From contig JACGWO010000006.1 of assembly GCA_034509735.1 (NCBI GenBank), positions 5,099,001-5,163,000 of the forward strand: a DNA stretch of 64,000 nucleotides, given 5' to 3'. The notes beneath the pieces were generated by a model. It had not been told where the DNA came from. It saw only the letters and a program-made list of their open reading frames with translations, and made no database searches. Origin of the DNA: Sesamum alatum (taxonomy: Eukaryota > Streptophyta > Magnoliopsida > Lamiales > Pedaliaceae). The first letter of the stretch is position 1. Every line of letters starts with the position of its first letter. This document shows positions 1 through 12,300 of this stretch, piece by piece. The position numbers and the translations under genes are program-made.

Positions 1-174
1 GTTAATATTTTTATTGAATTTACCATTATGCCCTTTTCTATCATGGCTATTGATTTTCAATTGTTAAAAAATGAATTGTCCATATTTAATTAATTTAAAA
101 TATATTTTTTATTTATTATATATGTATTTATATAGACACTACGTATATACATATATAGTACTATATATATATAT

Positions 175-590
175 ATGGATGCAGCGGCGACGGCCGCCGC
201 CGCTGTGGGCGAAGCCGTCGTCGCCCAAACTAGGCAACGGCAACGTCGCCCAGAACAGCCTGGGCGACGACGGCCGTCGCCCGCGCACGAAGGGGGCGAT
301 GTCGCCCCCTTCAACGTGCCTGGACGGCGAGGCCCGTCGCCCAGAACAGCTTGGGCGGCGACGGTCGTCACCCGCGCACGAAAGGGGCGACGTCGCCCCC
401 TTCAACGAGCCTGGGCGGCGACGACCTCGCCGCCCAAAACAGCCTGGGCGACGCCGCCCGCGTACGAAAGGGGGATCTGGCGACGTCGCGCGAATCCAGG
501 TGACGCCACCCAGATCCAGGCGGCGTCGCCCGGATCCCGACGACATCGCCCCGTCGGCAGCGGCAGCGGTGGCCGGCAAAGAACAAAAAA
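175..590. repeat. GC-rich CpG-dense tandem repeat, about 91-93 bp period
   Basis: This is an island of very high GC in strongly AT-rich surroundings. A unit beginning CGTCGCCCAGAACAGC recurs at about 244, 335 and 428 (third copy CGCCGCCCAAAACAGC), giving roughly 2.6 copies of a 91-93 bp period, followed by a degenerate tail built on GGCGACG/CGTCGCC. Each unit contains small palindromes such as CAGCCTGGGCGACG, and the CGTCGCC/GGCGACG words recur on both strands. Reading frames are open on both strands (for example 71-622 plus and 139-579 minus), but the translations are low-complexity Arg/Pro/Ala/Gly and differ by frame, which is what stop-poor GC-rich DNA gives. I read it as non-coding minisatellite or TE-derived sequence, not a gene. 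Confidence 0.7.
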
Positions 591-2050
591 AATTAAATAA
601 AAAGGATTTAATTTTTATTTAAAAAACTGAAATATAATAAAAAGTATTATTTTAAATATATTGTAATTTATTTATATATTTTGATATTTAATTAATGTTT
701 TCTATAAATAAATATAATTTATTGTAATAAATTTAACTAAACAAAAATTTTGTTTATAATAATATATCATTATAAATGAATTTATTTATATTTATAAATA
801 TTTAAATTTAAATTTTAAATTTTAATATTTTAATTCTTGTATTGTATTTTTCATTTTAAATTTGAACTTTTAAAAATTTTATATATTTTTTGGTAATATT
901 AAAGCATATTTGAACTAATTAATATTTTGAATTATCAAATATATAATTTACTAAAACAGATTAAATCAATCAATAATTAAATTAATCAATAATAAATAAT
1001 TTATTAAAATATATCTAAATATCAAATAAAAGTGCAAAATAGGTATTTAGACATTTAAACAATCTCAAAAAAGGTTAAAACTGAAAGGGGGTAAAATAGA
1101 CATTTACGCACTTAAAATAACTTCAGAAAAGGACAAAAATGAACCCCACTCTCACAATGAGCGCGTGTCATACACTCTTCGTTAGTTTCTAACGAAGAGG
1201 GATTTTTTGCTGTATTTTATAAAACACATGGGGTTTTTTGCCTATAAATTTAACACAGGAGAATTTCACGGTATTTCACCAAAATAAGGGGGGTGTTATG
1301 CAATTTACCCTTTTCAAGTAGATTTTATTTTAATCTTCGCATTTTCTGTAATTTTTTATTTTACCATATTAGATATATTTGGACCAAAATTCATTATATT
1401 TTGAGTTAGTTCAAAATTTAATCCGTTTTAAGACATGTTGGACGAAATCATGACTCTTTCTTTTTAATTTATAGACTTATCTACATAAAAATAAATAATA
1501 ATAATAATAATAATTATTATTATTATTATAATTATAATGTTTGGCCAATTAAGTGCCATGAAAGCAAAACTAAACTCTAATCCCAACCACCAGCAATTCA
1601 AGTGGCTAATTATGTGCCAACAAAGCAAAATGCAGCACCAAAGCAAACAAAATATTGAAAAAGACACTCCCACTCCACCCATTTTGCTTGCTTTTGGTGT
1701 ACTACCTTTTCCACTGATTTTTTGTGTTGTAAATTTTATTCTATTTTTTACTCGATTTAATATAATATATATATATTATGTGTTTAAATATAACATCATA
1801 TATTTTATTTTCAAAAAAATTATATAAATATAGTGTGTATAAACTACCCATTATTGCACGCCAGCTCTGCGTGCAATAATAGATAATCTTATAAAATATA
1901 TTATAAATAATAAATTATTATATAAATTATTAACGTGAAAGTTAAGTTAATATAAAATTTAAGTATACTGAACCAGTTCTATCTTATCAATTGAGAGGCA
2001 CTTTTGAGATTAAAAAGAAATGGTACAGCAACCGTTACTTTTTATCTACA
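591..2050. other. AT-rich intergenic stretch without a gene
   Basis: No coding signal is visible. Around 1,290-1,315 there is one right-arm-like end of a palindromic MITE (ending ATGCAATTTACCC) with no clear left partner. At 1,489-1,538 there is an (AAT)n run passing directly into (ATT)n, a simple-sequence palindrome. The short open frames here are AT-rich and unsupported. Confidence 0.5.
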
Positions 2051-2529
2051 CTAGTCGTTGTGATACGTCGTTCTTACGTGTATATAATAAATATTCTTTT
2101 AGTGTTTTAAAATGTATTACTATAGATAAGAGCAAAATATAAATCAATACATCACACTAAAACAAAAAAAGAAACAAGAAAAGAAAGAAAAGAATCTAAT
2201 TTATCAATTAATATAAAATTAAAAGTTAAGAAAAATTCTTGCCCGAACCAAATTTGGCCGAACTAAATCGATCACAGAGCACATGTGATACACTTGCTAC
2301 GTGATTGGTTACTTTCCTTGAACTGTACTCCAATCACACGGCAAGTGTATTGCACTTGCCATATGATTAGTTCGGGTTTAACCAAGCCAGATCCGAACTA
2401 GAATTTCTTGAAAATTAAATAAGTTAGTTAATATTATCAGAAGGGCATTATTGATTTAAAATGATGTAGCAGTGACATAAACTGTTATTTGTGAATGTGG
2501 ATAATTTTTTCTTTTTATATTAGTATAGA
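2051..2529 (-). mobile_element. Non-autonomous Helitron, 479 bp
   Basis: Read on the minus strand, the element starts with TCTATACTAATATAAA just inside 2529 and ends ATCACAACGACTAG at 2051, that is TC...CTAG inserted between A and T. The same 5' and 3' ends occur at 21,237-21,523, which supports a family. An internal inverted repeat lies at about 2,240-2,400 (TTCGG-containing arms around CAATCACACGGCAAGTG). No Rep/helicase coding sequence is present, so it would be mobilised in trans. Confidence 0.6.
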
Positions 2530-2657
2530 TATAACATCTTTGTTCGTATAATAGTGTATATATATATATATTTATGAATGAGGAAAAACATTGAGGCCTC
2601 TCCAACAAACTCACATGCATCCATGTGATCACACTTCAATTCTGAATTTCCCTAAAC

Positions 2658-2677
2658 CACACACACACACACACACA
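2658..2677. repeat. (CA)n microsatellite
   Basis: About ten CA units in a row, directly seen, next to a short AT tract. No gene is associated. Confidence 0.8.
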
Positions 2678-2871
2678 TATTATAACGTATGAATGATTAA
2701 TGTGTAATGTTGTGAATCTTCTTTTTGAGTGTTTTAAGGTTTGGGAGTTTGTTTGGCACGTGTGTGGCTTAAACTGTTCCTCCCACCTCCAGACAATATT
2801 AGGGTCATTTTCTGACAACCATAAAGCAACTGTAGCATTCAATTCCAAGTTGACCTTCATTTTTCTATTTT

Positions 2872-3115
2872 GGAATAATTGCAAAAAACTCCCCTGTAGT
2901 TTCATTTATTTGCAAAATACTACCCTATGATTTGTAAATATGCTAAAAAATTCCTCTACTTTGAAAAATAATGCACCCTTCCCCCCATTTTTTAATAAAA
3001 AGGGGTGTTTTTGCAGGGTTTTAGATTCTATCGGAGGCTTTTAGGCTATTTAAAAATCACAGGTAGATTTTTAGCAATTTTAATAAAGTACAGGGGTGTC
3101 TTATGCAATTTTTCC
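2872..3115. mobile_element. Palindromic MITE with perfect 9-bp TSD
   Basis: The arms read GGAATAATTGCAAAAAAC at the left and the inverse GCAATTTTTCC at the right, and the interior is a near-continuous fold-back. The 9-bp target-site duplication TTCTATTTT is identical at 2863-2871 and 3116-3124. A 9-bp TSD is characteristic of Mutator-like elements (established knowledge); assignment of this fold-back to that superfamily is inference. Confidence 0.7.
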
Positions 3116-4597
3116 TTCTATTTTTAATCACATATCTATATTTGTTTTATTTGATATATACGTGTGTCATGTATACATATAAAAAAAGTATCTCCTTAAA
3201 TAAAATAATTGATGTATGTAGTCTTGAAAATGTTGTTTTTTTCATTCCGTAACTTAGGCACAATAGTCCCGTTGCTTTTGAAATTTTTGAAAGTAGTCCT
3301 ATAACTTGTAAAAAGTCTTATTTTTAGTCCTCCTGTTAGTTTTCGTTAGGAAATTGATATAAATATCACGTGCAAGTCACGTGGCCGTTATCTTTTCAGG
3401 ATAAGCTTGTGATAGATTGTGCACTGCTCTCTGGTAGCTACGTAAGTGCGTCTTGGCCTCTTGTTTCTTCTCCATGCGCATGCGGATTCGCATTATTGAT
3501 GTTTCAAGAGATGTTTCCTTTTGTTTGTGATGCATTGTTTTCTGAAATTTCTTTCGTGAAAGTCTTGAGTTTGGTGTACCACTTATTTGTTATCTACCAT
3601 TTGAAATTGAAAAAATCTGTTAGCAACAATTTTTTTCACACTTGTCTCTTAAGTGTCATATTTGCTCTGCAATTCTTTTCAAATTTTCTTTGTTGTACAT
3701 ATGTTCTATTTTAATAATCATAAAAATTATTAGATAGACAATTTGGAATAGACAATACCGATATTTGAATGCCTCATTGTTGCACTTCTATTCTTAGTGG
3801 ACAGCATAGTCATCATCATTCGTATCAATGTTAGCTATTTTGTTTTGATTCTTTTCCGTGAGGATATAAGAAAAAAAATTGATGCCCCTTTTCTAAGTGA
3901 AGAATTCATCGACTACTTTAATATGAATCAACAGATAACAATATGATTAAGTTACACGATAATGTCGGGATTATGACCAGTCAGTAGGTATAAAAAATAA
4001 GTATGAATATAGTGTCGCATAAAGATGGTATTAAAAAAAAAGTTACAAATATTATGGTCATAATCATATATATACCAATACCACCAACCTCGACATTAAT
4101 GGAGGAATATAAAGAGATAGTTATTATATTATTTAAATATTAAAATCCATATATATGGAGGGTTAGGAACAAGTTCTAACACCAGATTAATCAAATAATT
4201 ACAATTTTGACAATCTAATTTGACTAACAGATAATCTTGAGATGGAATAACATTACATGCATGAATCAGTTTTAACTGCGTGCTATAAAAATAGAAAAAA
4301 AAAATCAATAGTTCTTAAATGAATTAGCACCCAAGTATGGGACTTTTCTTGGTGTTTTTGCCTCACAATTTAAATAATTGATGAGGACTTTTTCAAATTT
4401 AATTTACCAGTTGATTTTTAGTAGTTAAAATTATTTTAGTACTTCATTTAATTGTTATCAAATGAAGAATTGGGAAAATAGAAAAATAAGGGTTAGTTAT
4501 TAGGATTTAAAAAAAATAATATTCTCTTACTTTTCAATTGCAGTAAATAAGGGGGATCAATTCAAATTTACTCTCCGGTATATCAAATAATTATTAG
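3116..4597. other. Intergenic; partial repeat, no supported gene
   Basis: Positions 3,225-3,345 carry one arm of the repeat family seen complete at 7,826-8,284 (phrases such as CCGTAACTTAGGCAC and ATAACTTGTAAAAAG). A 114-codon open frame at 3,370-3,714 has a hydrophobic, low-complexity translation, no recognisable domain, and begins inside the repeat, so I do not call it a gene. Nothing else is identifiable. Confidence 0.4.
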
Positions 4598-5077
4598 AGC
4601 TAATTACATTAAGACCCTCTTTAAAAATATGAAATTATATTTTCTCCCCAAAAAATTTTAAAATTGCACTTACACCCCCTATGAATTTTCATTATTTACA
4701 CTTGACTGCCTTTTATTAGACTTATGATGAAAAATGCTGACTAAAGCAAAATAATAATAATAATTTTATCCTTCATTTAATGTTCCCATTTATACTTATA
4801 AGGGAAAAATGTAATATTGTTAGCTCCACTCCATATATAAATATTGTATCTCTCCTTATAAGTACAAAAGTATACATACAAATGTCAAATAAGGAGCAAA
4901 ACTAAAAAATTATATAATTTTTTATGCTGACATCGATATTTTCCACCAAACTCTAATGGAAGGGAGTCAGGTGTAAACGGAGAATTTTCAAAACGGATGT
5001 AAATGTAATTTCAAAACTTTTTTAGGAAAAAAGTGTAATTTCTCATTTTTAGAGGAGGTTTAGGTGTAATTAACCCT
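4598..5077. mobile_element. Palindromic MITE, 480 bp
   Basis: Left end AGCTAATTACATTAAG mirrors right end GTGTAATTAACCCT, and the arms continue through matching blocks (TTGCACTTACACCCCC against GTAAATGTAATTTC). The flanks AATTATTAG (4589-4597) and AATTATTAT (5078-5086) match at 8 of 9 positions, consistent with a 9-bp TSD. Non-coding. Confidence 0.6.
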
Positions 5078-5390
5078 AATTATTATGCTTATTTTGTATG
5101 AAGTAAATTCTACACTTTTCGTCTAAACCAGGCCCTAAGTGTAGTTACAATTGTAAATAATTCGAGTCTAACATACCAAACGTATTATTGTTCAAACTTA
5201 TTTACATTAATATCGAGCTTGAAAAACTACTTTTGAATTTGGTTTTACTATTGCTTTGATCTAAATCAAATGAGTTTTAATTGAATCAAACATGAGTTTA
5301 GTTTGAATAATTTAATATATTTTAAATATATATTATTTTACACTAATCGAATCACGCTTGAATCGAGTTTGATTAGTTTTCTGTCCTAAG

Positions 5391-5588
5391 GCCTTGTTTA
5401 CTTTTAAGGATTGAGTTGGATATCCGATTCAATCTCTTGTTTACTTACATTTAGGTGAATAGATGATTAATCATGATAAATAGGTGATTTAAATGAAAAT
5501 ATTAGTGATACAATTTAATCACATCCCATATTTTATCCATTATTAATATATCACTGTTTAATCTCATCCCTCAAAGTAAATAAGGCCT
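5391..5588. mobile_element. Short TIR element (GGCCTTGTTTACTTT family)
   Basis: The left end AAGGCCTTGTTTACTTT is inverted at the right end as CAAAGTAAATAAGGCC, enclosing about 200 bp with ATTAATCAT-type internal symmetry. Related ends occur at 56,064-56,470 and 58,222-58,662 inside the FBA tandem units. MITE by structure; superfamily not determined. Confidence 0.5.
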
Positions 5589-5739
5589 ATGCGTAATAAA
5601 CATGGAGGTGTTGAGATCCTAATAGGCTAGTTGATCAGAACAAGTCCATAAATGTGAGGAAAGAGTTAATTTTGGGCCAGCCCAGAATACTGGGGCTTTC
5701 CTTTTTTTTTTTTTTTTTTTTTTTTCCAGGTATATGCTT

Positions 5740-6156
5740 TGATTATAAACAGCCACCTCATATAAGATTTCGCATAATTATAAATATCCTCTTGTTATTC
5801 GGAAAATTATAAATAACTCATAAGGTTTGTAATTTTTAATCAAAGGCCTGAAATTAACCATTTTGCCCTAGAATTTTTAGTTAAACTTATAGAAAAATCA
5901 ACTGAGTCAAATTGCATTATTGCTCCTTTGTGTAAAAAACTTAAGAAACCTCTCCCTATGCATTGTAATCCAAAAAAATTAAGAATAATTCAGTTTGCAT
6001 AACGACATTTTGGTTAGTTTACCCATAAAAATGGATAGAAATGAGTTATTTGTTAAACAGTTACAAATTTCAAGAGGGTATTTATAATTTTTCAAACTAT
6101 AAGTGAGTATTTATAATTATGTCAAATCTCAAGGGAGGTGGTTGTAATTTACCCTC
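5740..6156. mobile_element. Degenerate palindromic MITE (GTAAATTAC family)
   Basis: Right end AAGGGAGGTGGTTGTAATTT matches the inverse of the diverged left end (AAACAGCCACCTC). Internal arms share CATAATTATAAATA and TTACAAATTTCAAG-type words. It belongs to the same family as 48,389-48,786, whose arms are better preserved. A poly-T run of about 25 lies just upstream at 5,701-5,725. Confidence 0.5.
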
Positions 6157-7815
6157 GTTATCCTCCGTGAAAGAGAATTAGGGTGTCTTGGTATTAGGAC
6201 TGTAACATTATAAAGCAAACTAAAAGAGAATTAGGGTTGAAAATAAATCACACCAAATTTATTTTTACTGAACTTGGTTTGTGAAACCTGATAAACAAAA
6301 AACTTGAATGCATGCAATTCTCTAACTACTCAAGTGTAACTCATATTTGACTAGATTAATAAACAATGAAATTATACCAAATTTGATGCTGAGATGGTTT
6401 AGACTATGAAAGTCTGTAATCATAGTGATTGGTTGAGTATGAAGGGATTTTTGATGTCGATCAATAGAGTAAATACATTTCGGTTATGAAGCATAGTTGT
6501 CTAGTTAAGAATGAGAATCGACGCCCAATTCCATGCTCTAGACGAAGGTTGGGAGACGACCGACAATATGAAAGGTTGATATCAATTAAATATCGATATT
6601 TTTATATATAATTTTGTTTTATGATAAAACCAATATATGTTAGTTGTTTAAAAGTATTTAATACATTGTAATGTTAATATCATTCTATATTAAAATACTT
6701 CCAGACATACATTATAAAGCATTGTCAGGCTAAAGAGTTTAAGTTTGTTGTAGTTCAAGTGGCAAAAAAGGTTATTTTAATTTTAGTTGACCAGGGTTCA
6801 AATCCCATGAACAACAAATTTTTTCAATCATTTAATTGTGTGCCAGGTCAACGCTACATCATAATTTCCTTGCTTAGGTGGCAATTCCAGCGCACATGTG
6901 GCAAATTCCGGCAAAATTACATGAAAATTGTCTAAAAATCCTAAATCGGACTATATTTACACCTTTTTACAAGTTAATGATAAAAATGTAATAATGGTAA
7001 TACTTAGAGGACCAAAATTAATTGGGAACAAAATTAAAGGACAAAAAATCCTTTTCCCTATAAAATTATAAATGATAGAAATTTATATATAGTACTATTA
7101 ACTAAACAATAAAAGAAAAGGAAAATAACACTAACCTTTGGATTTGGTAATTTTACGTATTTTTTTCTTGTGACATTTTAGAAATTTAGGGTTTGTAAGA
7201 GAAAGAAGAGAGCTTTTTGTTGGGGTGGGAGGCAAGAAGAAGAAGATTTAAAAATGAGGAGAGAAGGAGAATGCGTAAAGTAATCCTATAGTCATACACA
7301 TATTTTTTTATTTTTTTGTTAAATTTGGATATCCAAATCCCGACCCGATATTTTAAATTCTCCAAAAAAGTATTTTAACTACCCGACTCATACGCCAACC
7401 CCTAGCTGTACCAGACACAACTGGTACAATGGTTTTTTCGTGTTACTGTCATTTTAGTTATTTCCATGCCGAATGCATGGAATGATTATATCAGAATTCA
7501 TGATTAACGCAGCTAGTGTACATAACTTGTTGAACAACTGTGCATCACGCATAATCAATCCATGCATAGAGACTTATGAGTTCTGACAAAACTTTTGTGA
7601 TCCATCGTTCATCACGAGATGATATGAGAAACTCCTATATTCTTTTAGACTTGATGTTTGTAAAGTTCATGCATGGTCATGGCAAGATGATCAAGTAGGG
7701 AAACGTACTGATAAAGAATCCATTTATTCTTCCTAATCAAACATCAAATTTATTTTTATACATCTTTTTTTACTTTCACTTATTTTATACGAACACTTTT
7801 CACCCCAACCAAACA
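6157..7815. other. AT-rich intergenic stretch
   Basis: Apart from the tRNA-like sequence near 6.75 kb, the segment at about 6,430-6,560 shares diverged words (GCATAGTTGTCTAGTTAAGA, AATTCCATGC) with 50,700-50,760, so both are copies of one dispersed repeat. No coding region is supported. Confidence 0.4.
6743..6820 (+). repeat. tRNA-like sequence, probable SINE head or tRNA pseudogene
   Basis: A B-box-like GGTTCAAATCCC lies near 6,795 and an A-box-like TAGTTCAAGTGG at about 6,751. The ends TTTGTTG and CAACAAA could pair as a 7-bp acceptor stem. The anticodon region is AT-rich and degenerate, so a functional tRNA is unlikely. A tRNA-derived SINE head is the best reading. No clean tail or TSD was identified. 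Confidence 0.35.
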
Positions 7816-7825
7816 AATCATTAGT

Positions 7826-8284
7826 GGGAAATGACGCTTTTCGTTCTGTAATTTAGGACATTCTCATTTTTGATCGCATTGATTACGGAATTTTCACTTT
7901 TGGTCCCGTAACTTCTAAAAAGTAGCACTTTTGATCTCATGCTACCTTGCCGTTAATTTTTTTTTAACGGAAAACACCACGTGCTTAGCCACGTGGCCAT
8001 TAGGGACTTTACACTTTTGGTCCCATATGTTATGGGATTCTCACTTTTGGTCTCATATGTTACGAAATTTTCATTTTTGGTCTCATAACTTTAAAATAAT
8101 AACAATTTTGGTCCCATGGACTTAACGGCCACGTGGCACTTTCCGTTAAATATCTAACGGAAAGTGTCATGGGATCGAAAATACTACTTTTTAAAAGTTA
8201 TATGACCAAAAGTGAGAATCCCATATCCAATGGGCCCAAAAGTGGAAAGACCCTAAGTTATGGGGTGAAAAAGGCTAAATTCCC
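7826..8284. mobile_element. Palindromic MITE with 10-bp direct flanks
   Basis: The ends are GGGAAATGACGCTTTT and the inverse AAAAAGGCTAAATTCCC. Identical AATCATTAGT flanks lie at 7816-7825 and 8285-8294, a 9-10 bp TSD. The interior contains repeated phrases such as CACTTTTGGTCCCATA and the inverted pair CCACGTGGCCATTAG / TTAACGGCCACGTGG. Related copies are at 27,102-27,499 and, partially, 3,225-3,345 and 60,240-60,440. Confidence 0.65.
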
Positions 8285-8294
8285 AATCATTAGT

Positions 8295-9273
8295 ATTTAC
8301 GAAGGATAAAATACAACTACCTCTATAGAGAAAACGTATAATTACGAATACTTTCTCATTATTTAAAAAATCGAAAATATACTCCCAATTAAAAAATAAT
8401 TATGTAGCCATGAGGTGGAATTTACTATTTTACAATTGTTGATTTTTTTTAAAAAAAAATACTTGAAGAAATTTGAAAAATCTGAGAATGGGTATGATAA
8501 ATAATCCATATAGTATCTTAGTTCATAAAAATATTTTTGAAAATTTCTAAAATACATATAAAATTATAATGTAGAATTTCAAATGAGATTTTGACTAATT
8601 CATTATAAACATTGAGTAAAAATCTAATGTATACTAATGAAAAGGATTTATTATTAAATGAATATTAAAATTAAGAATATATATAATCTTTGAATAATAA
8701 TAAAATATTTATAGTTGTATCAAATCAACGAAATTTCAAATAATTTATCAATTTATTAAATCGAACTCAAGCTTTTACAATTGAGTAGGGAACAAGTTGG
8801 TTCATTTTCCACAGTGTACGAAGAAAAAAAGCGCACGCAACGCAATTGTACTCGGGGAACGATCTGCACCGCACACGTCACAGTGATTTGTGGCCCGTAG
8901 ACGATCCAGATGTGATTTTCTCTTCCGCAGTGTTCGTCTCGCTCTGCTGCGCGGATAAACCCCCAAACAAAAATCTTATACATTTGGAAAGAACTGGCCA
9001 TCCATATATATATATATATATATATTTTCAATTCAGCCACCATTGTTGCATTTTCTGCTGTTAATTGTGCACTAGGAGTAATCAAAAGTGGCTGGAAGGG
9101 CGATATTTGGGTGGCGTTGTAATCGTTTCTTGAACTTGATCGATCAGCTGCATGAGTAGTAATCGAGAAGGAGGAGGAGGGTTGTTAGTAGTGGGATTAG
9201 GGATTGTAGGGAAGTTGAATTTGGAGTTGGGGAAAAGTGGGAGTTGGAGTTGGGGAGAGGAGGAGGGAGAGCG
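8295..9273 (+). promoter_or_regulatory. Upstream region and probable 5' UTR of the SLC40A3-like gene
   Basis: GC content and complexity rise from about 8,760 toward the start codon, as in a plant promoter/5' UTR. An (AT)n tract at 9,005-9,025 is present, and the last 120 bp are GA-rich (GGAGGAGGAGGG). No TATA box or transcription start can be placed with confidence. An out-of-frame AUG at 9,152 lies in this segment. Further upstream (8,295-8,760) is plain AT-rich DNA. Confidence 0.35.
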
Positions 9274-9385
9274 ATGGCCATCGGCGTGGTTGTCGAGCCT
9301 TCGCCCGGTTTGTTCAGCTTTGGCCGGCTTCAACCTCGTGCTCCGTCGTCGTCTTGTCTTAGACTACGCTCTCGACGATGGTTGA
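9152..9385 (+). other. Possible upstream ORF overlapping the SLC40A3 start
   Basis: An ATG at 9,152 opens a 77-codon frame that runs out of frame through the main start at 9,274 and stops at 9,385. If transcription starts upstream of 9,152, ribosomes initiating here would pass the main AUG, a classic repressive overlapping uORF. The peptide is Gly/Ser/Trp-rich with no known domain. It is only a regulatory candidate, since the transcription start is unknown. Confidence 0.3.
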
Positions 9386-12300
9386 AACCCCATTTTGTCC
9401 CTCCTAGGTACCTCCGCTACGCTTCTTCTCTTTCTCCTCAGTTTATTCTCCAATTTGCAATTGTGAGTGATGAATTGTTGTGAATATAAGTTGAATTTCG
9501 TGGTATTGAGGCCTGTTTTATCTCGTGAAATAGTTGGTAGAGTGAGGGCGTCTGGTAGTTTTCATGTTGAATTTATACTCGCTATTCGTGCTTAAATACG
9601 TGGAATTGAGAATACATGCACTGAAGTTGAAATGTGGATTTGAACTTTTGCACATCATATGTTTTCAATTCAAGTTGAGTTGAAATTGGTTCTTTTTAGG
9701 CTTGTGCTATAGATCAAGTATGCCGGTGGTCATGTTAAAATGTATTTGCAGCAATATTCCTAGTTAAGTCGGAAATTTGAGAATGCCGTTTAAGTAATAT
9801 CTCATTCTTGTGAACAAGTTTTGGATGGATTCTAAGACTTACTCCTCAAAAAGTAACAAATAAAAGTGACACGTTATTTTACCTGAAGTAGGGAGAGTTG
9901 GAACATAGTGGCAAAGGAGAAGAAATTGTAAATTGGATTATCAGTGGTATTCAGACCCTTTTGTTTTAAAAAGTATTTTATCTACAAAACGATTTTAGAA
10001 TTGTGAGCAGCCTTTATATCTTGTGAAGGATATGCATCTGTGAAATGTTTCTGACGTTTCAGCAATGCTTAATGTTCTGAACTTTTTGTGTTTGGTTGCA
10101 TATAAGGTGGTTGATATATATAATTGATTTTTCTTCTGAAGCTTCTTTTATTTATCCCTTTCATTTGCAGAATGCCTATTTCTACTTTGAACTTATTTAT
10201 ATGATCAGACTCCTGTAACTAGTCTCGGTCAAGTTTATCTTACTTTCAAAAGGTAGGTTTTTCATTTCTTCGCTTAACTGCTTCTTGTTTGAATCATGGA
10301 AAAATCAGATAGGCATTCTTCAATATGTATGATAATATCATATTATTATTGGCAAAAGAGATTTGTGACCTATTAGACATGAGCTTATCAAGTCCTACTT
10401 CACTGTTAAATGTTTATGATAAAATTATTGGGCAAAAGAGACCTGTGATCACCCAGACGAACTTCTGAAATCCTCCACTGAGAATTAGCAGCCCCAACCC
10501 CAATTTTCCAGTTTCCACCAATGTGGCCTGGGGGTTCTATGCCTTCTGAAAGTATGGGTTGCTTTCTCAGAGATAACGTTCAGTAGTTTTCCTGTTATTG
10601 GGTAAATCCAAGATGTTAAGTCTGAAGAATACTATTGGATAATCTATTTTTATCATTTGCAGGCTTGCAGCTTTTAGGTTAAGGTGTTCATTGACTAATA
10701 CAGATATCTACAATTCTGTTGCAACTGATGACATGCATGAGGATACAACGTCTCTTGATTCAAATTCTTCAGTTCCAGTTGTTCGTCTCAAGTCTAATTC
10801 CCTGGAGACAGAAGGACTTAAATTACTTGTTTGCGACACTTATGCAGACACTGTCTTGACAACGCTGCCTGTAAATTTTGTTTGGTTTCATATGTCCCTA
10901 GTTGAGCATCTTTGCATTTTGAAAGTTATGGACTTCGTATATTGTGATTGTTGGTGATCTTTCTCCCTTGGGATCATATAGGTCTTATCGGAGGAGGAGC
11001 AGAATGCACTTGCTGCCACTCCTGCTCATCCAGCTGGACTTTATGGTTAGTCTCCTTAAGAAAATCAAAGCAATTAGTTTTATACGAGTGGAAGTATAAA
11101 GTTCAATTATTTTAGAAGTGATATAAATTCCATTATAATTGAAATGTGAAATTTCTATCTTTTCTGGGCTTCTGGAAACCTGACTATACCAGAAATTGAC
11201 CTTTCATGTTGTATATCGTTAATGAATTTTAGGTCAAATATAATTTAAGATGTAGAGGCACTGCAGAACATCTTGAGTGGCTCCTAAGGCTTCCATAGGT
11301 TTTACCTGATTTAATCAATGTACTTCTGAACTTGGCCCTCTTTGGTTGAACTAAATGGCGAATGATTTTTTTCATAATTGATTATTTTCGTTGCATAAGA
11401 ACTAGCACCAGGACACATACCATCTTCATTTTCAGCAAAGAGATTTCAAGGAGCAAAAGAGAAACTATTTCTCATTGATTCATGCTGCATAAATTTCTAA
11501 CTTGCTTCCTTCTGATAACCCGTGTCATGTCAGTTATATTATTTGATTTATTTTGTGTTTAGTCAGTTCCTAACAAAAGTTACATGCATAATTAGCTTTA
11601 TATGCTAGCTGTTTGGCTGGGAATTTGGTTGAACAGCTATGGAATTTCGCGTGGCCTGCTGCCATTGCATTGAGTCATCCGAGTCTTCTTCCTGTGGCTG
11701 TCATAGGTTTTTTTGCCAAGGTATCTGTCCATGTACATCACAAGTCCGTCAAAAATAATAAGCAAGTGGAATTAACTATTGAACTTTCTCATGTTAACAG
11801 CTTGCAGTAATTGTTGGAGGCCCTTTAGTAGGGAAACTTATGGACCATTTTCCAAGAGTACCTGCATATAACTGTTTGACTCTTGTCCAGGTAGTTTTCA
11901 CTGGATTGCAATAAATTTGATGTGAAACCTTTGGCACAGGAGATATATTCTCATACTTCTTTATTCCAGGTAGCTGCTCAGTTGTTATCTGTTGGAATGA
12001 TAATTCATGCCCATATCATCCAACCTACTTCTGTGTCTTGTGTACTTGGCCAACCTTGGTTTGTTGTACTTGTAATAGCTCTGGCTGTTGAAAGGCTCTC
12101 TGGACTCGCTCTGGGGGTTGCAATGGAGCGTGATTGGGTTGTTTTGGTAGTATTCTAGTTGTTTTCTCTTTTTCTATTTATGCATCATCACTTGAAGACT
12201 CTTCTAGTATTTCTGCTAAATTTTATGTTTATTTTGTATTTCAGTTGGCAGGAGCAAATAGACCAGTTGCACTTGCTCAAGCAAATGCAATTCTTAGTCG

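Noticed and set aside
71..622. Long open frames on both strands over the GC-rich region
   Set aside because: Frames are open in several phases because the DNA is GC-rich and stop-poor. The translations are Arg/Pro/Gly/Ala low complexity and follow the tandem repeat, not a protein family.
3370..3714. 114-codon plus-strand frame
   Set aside because: Starts inside a repeat arm, is hydrophobic and Phe/Leu-rich from T-rich DNA, and has no domain or splice context.
6743..6820. Functional tRNA gene
   Set aside because: A and B box-like words exist, but the D and anticodon arms do not fold cleanly and the anticodon loop is not definable; kept only as a tRNA-like repeat.
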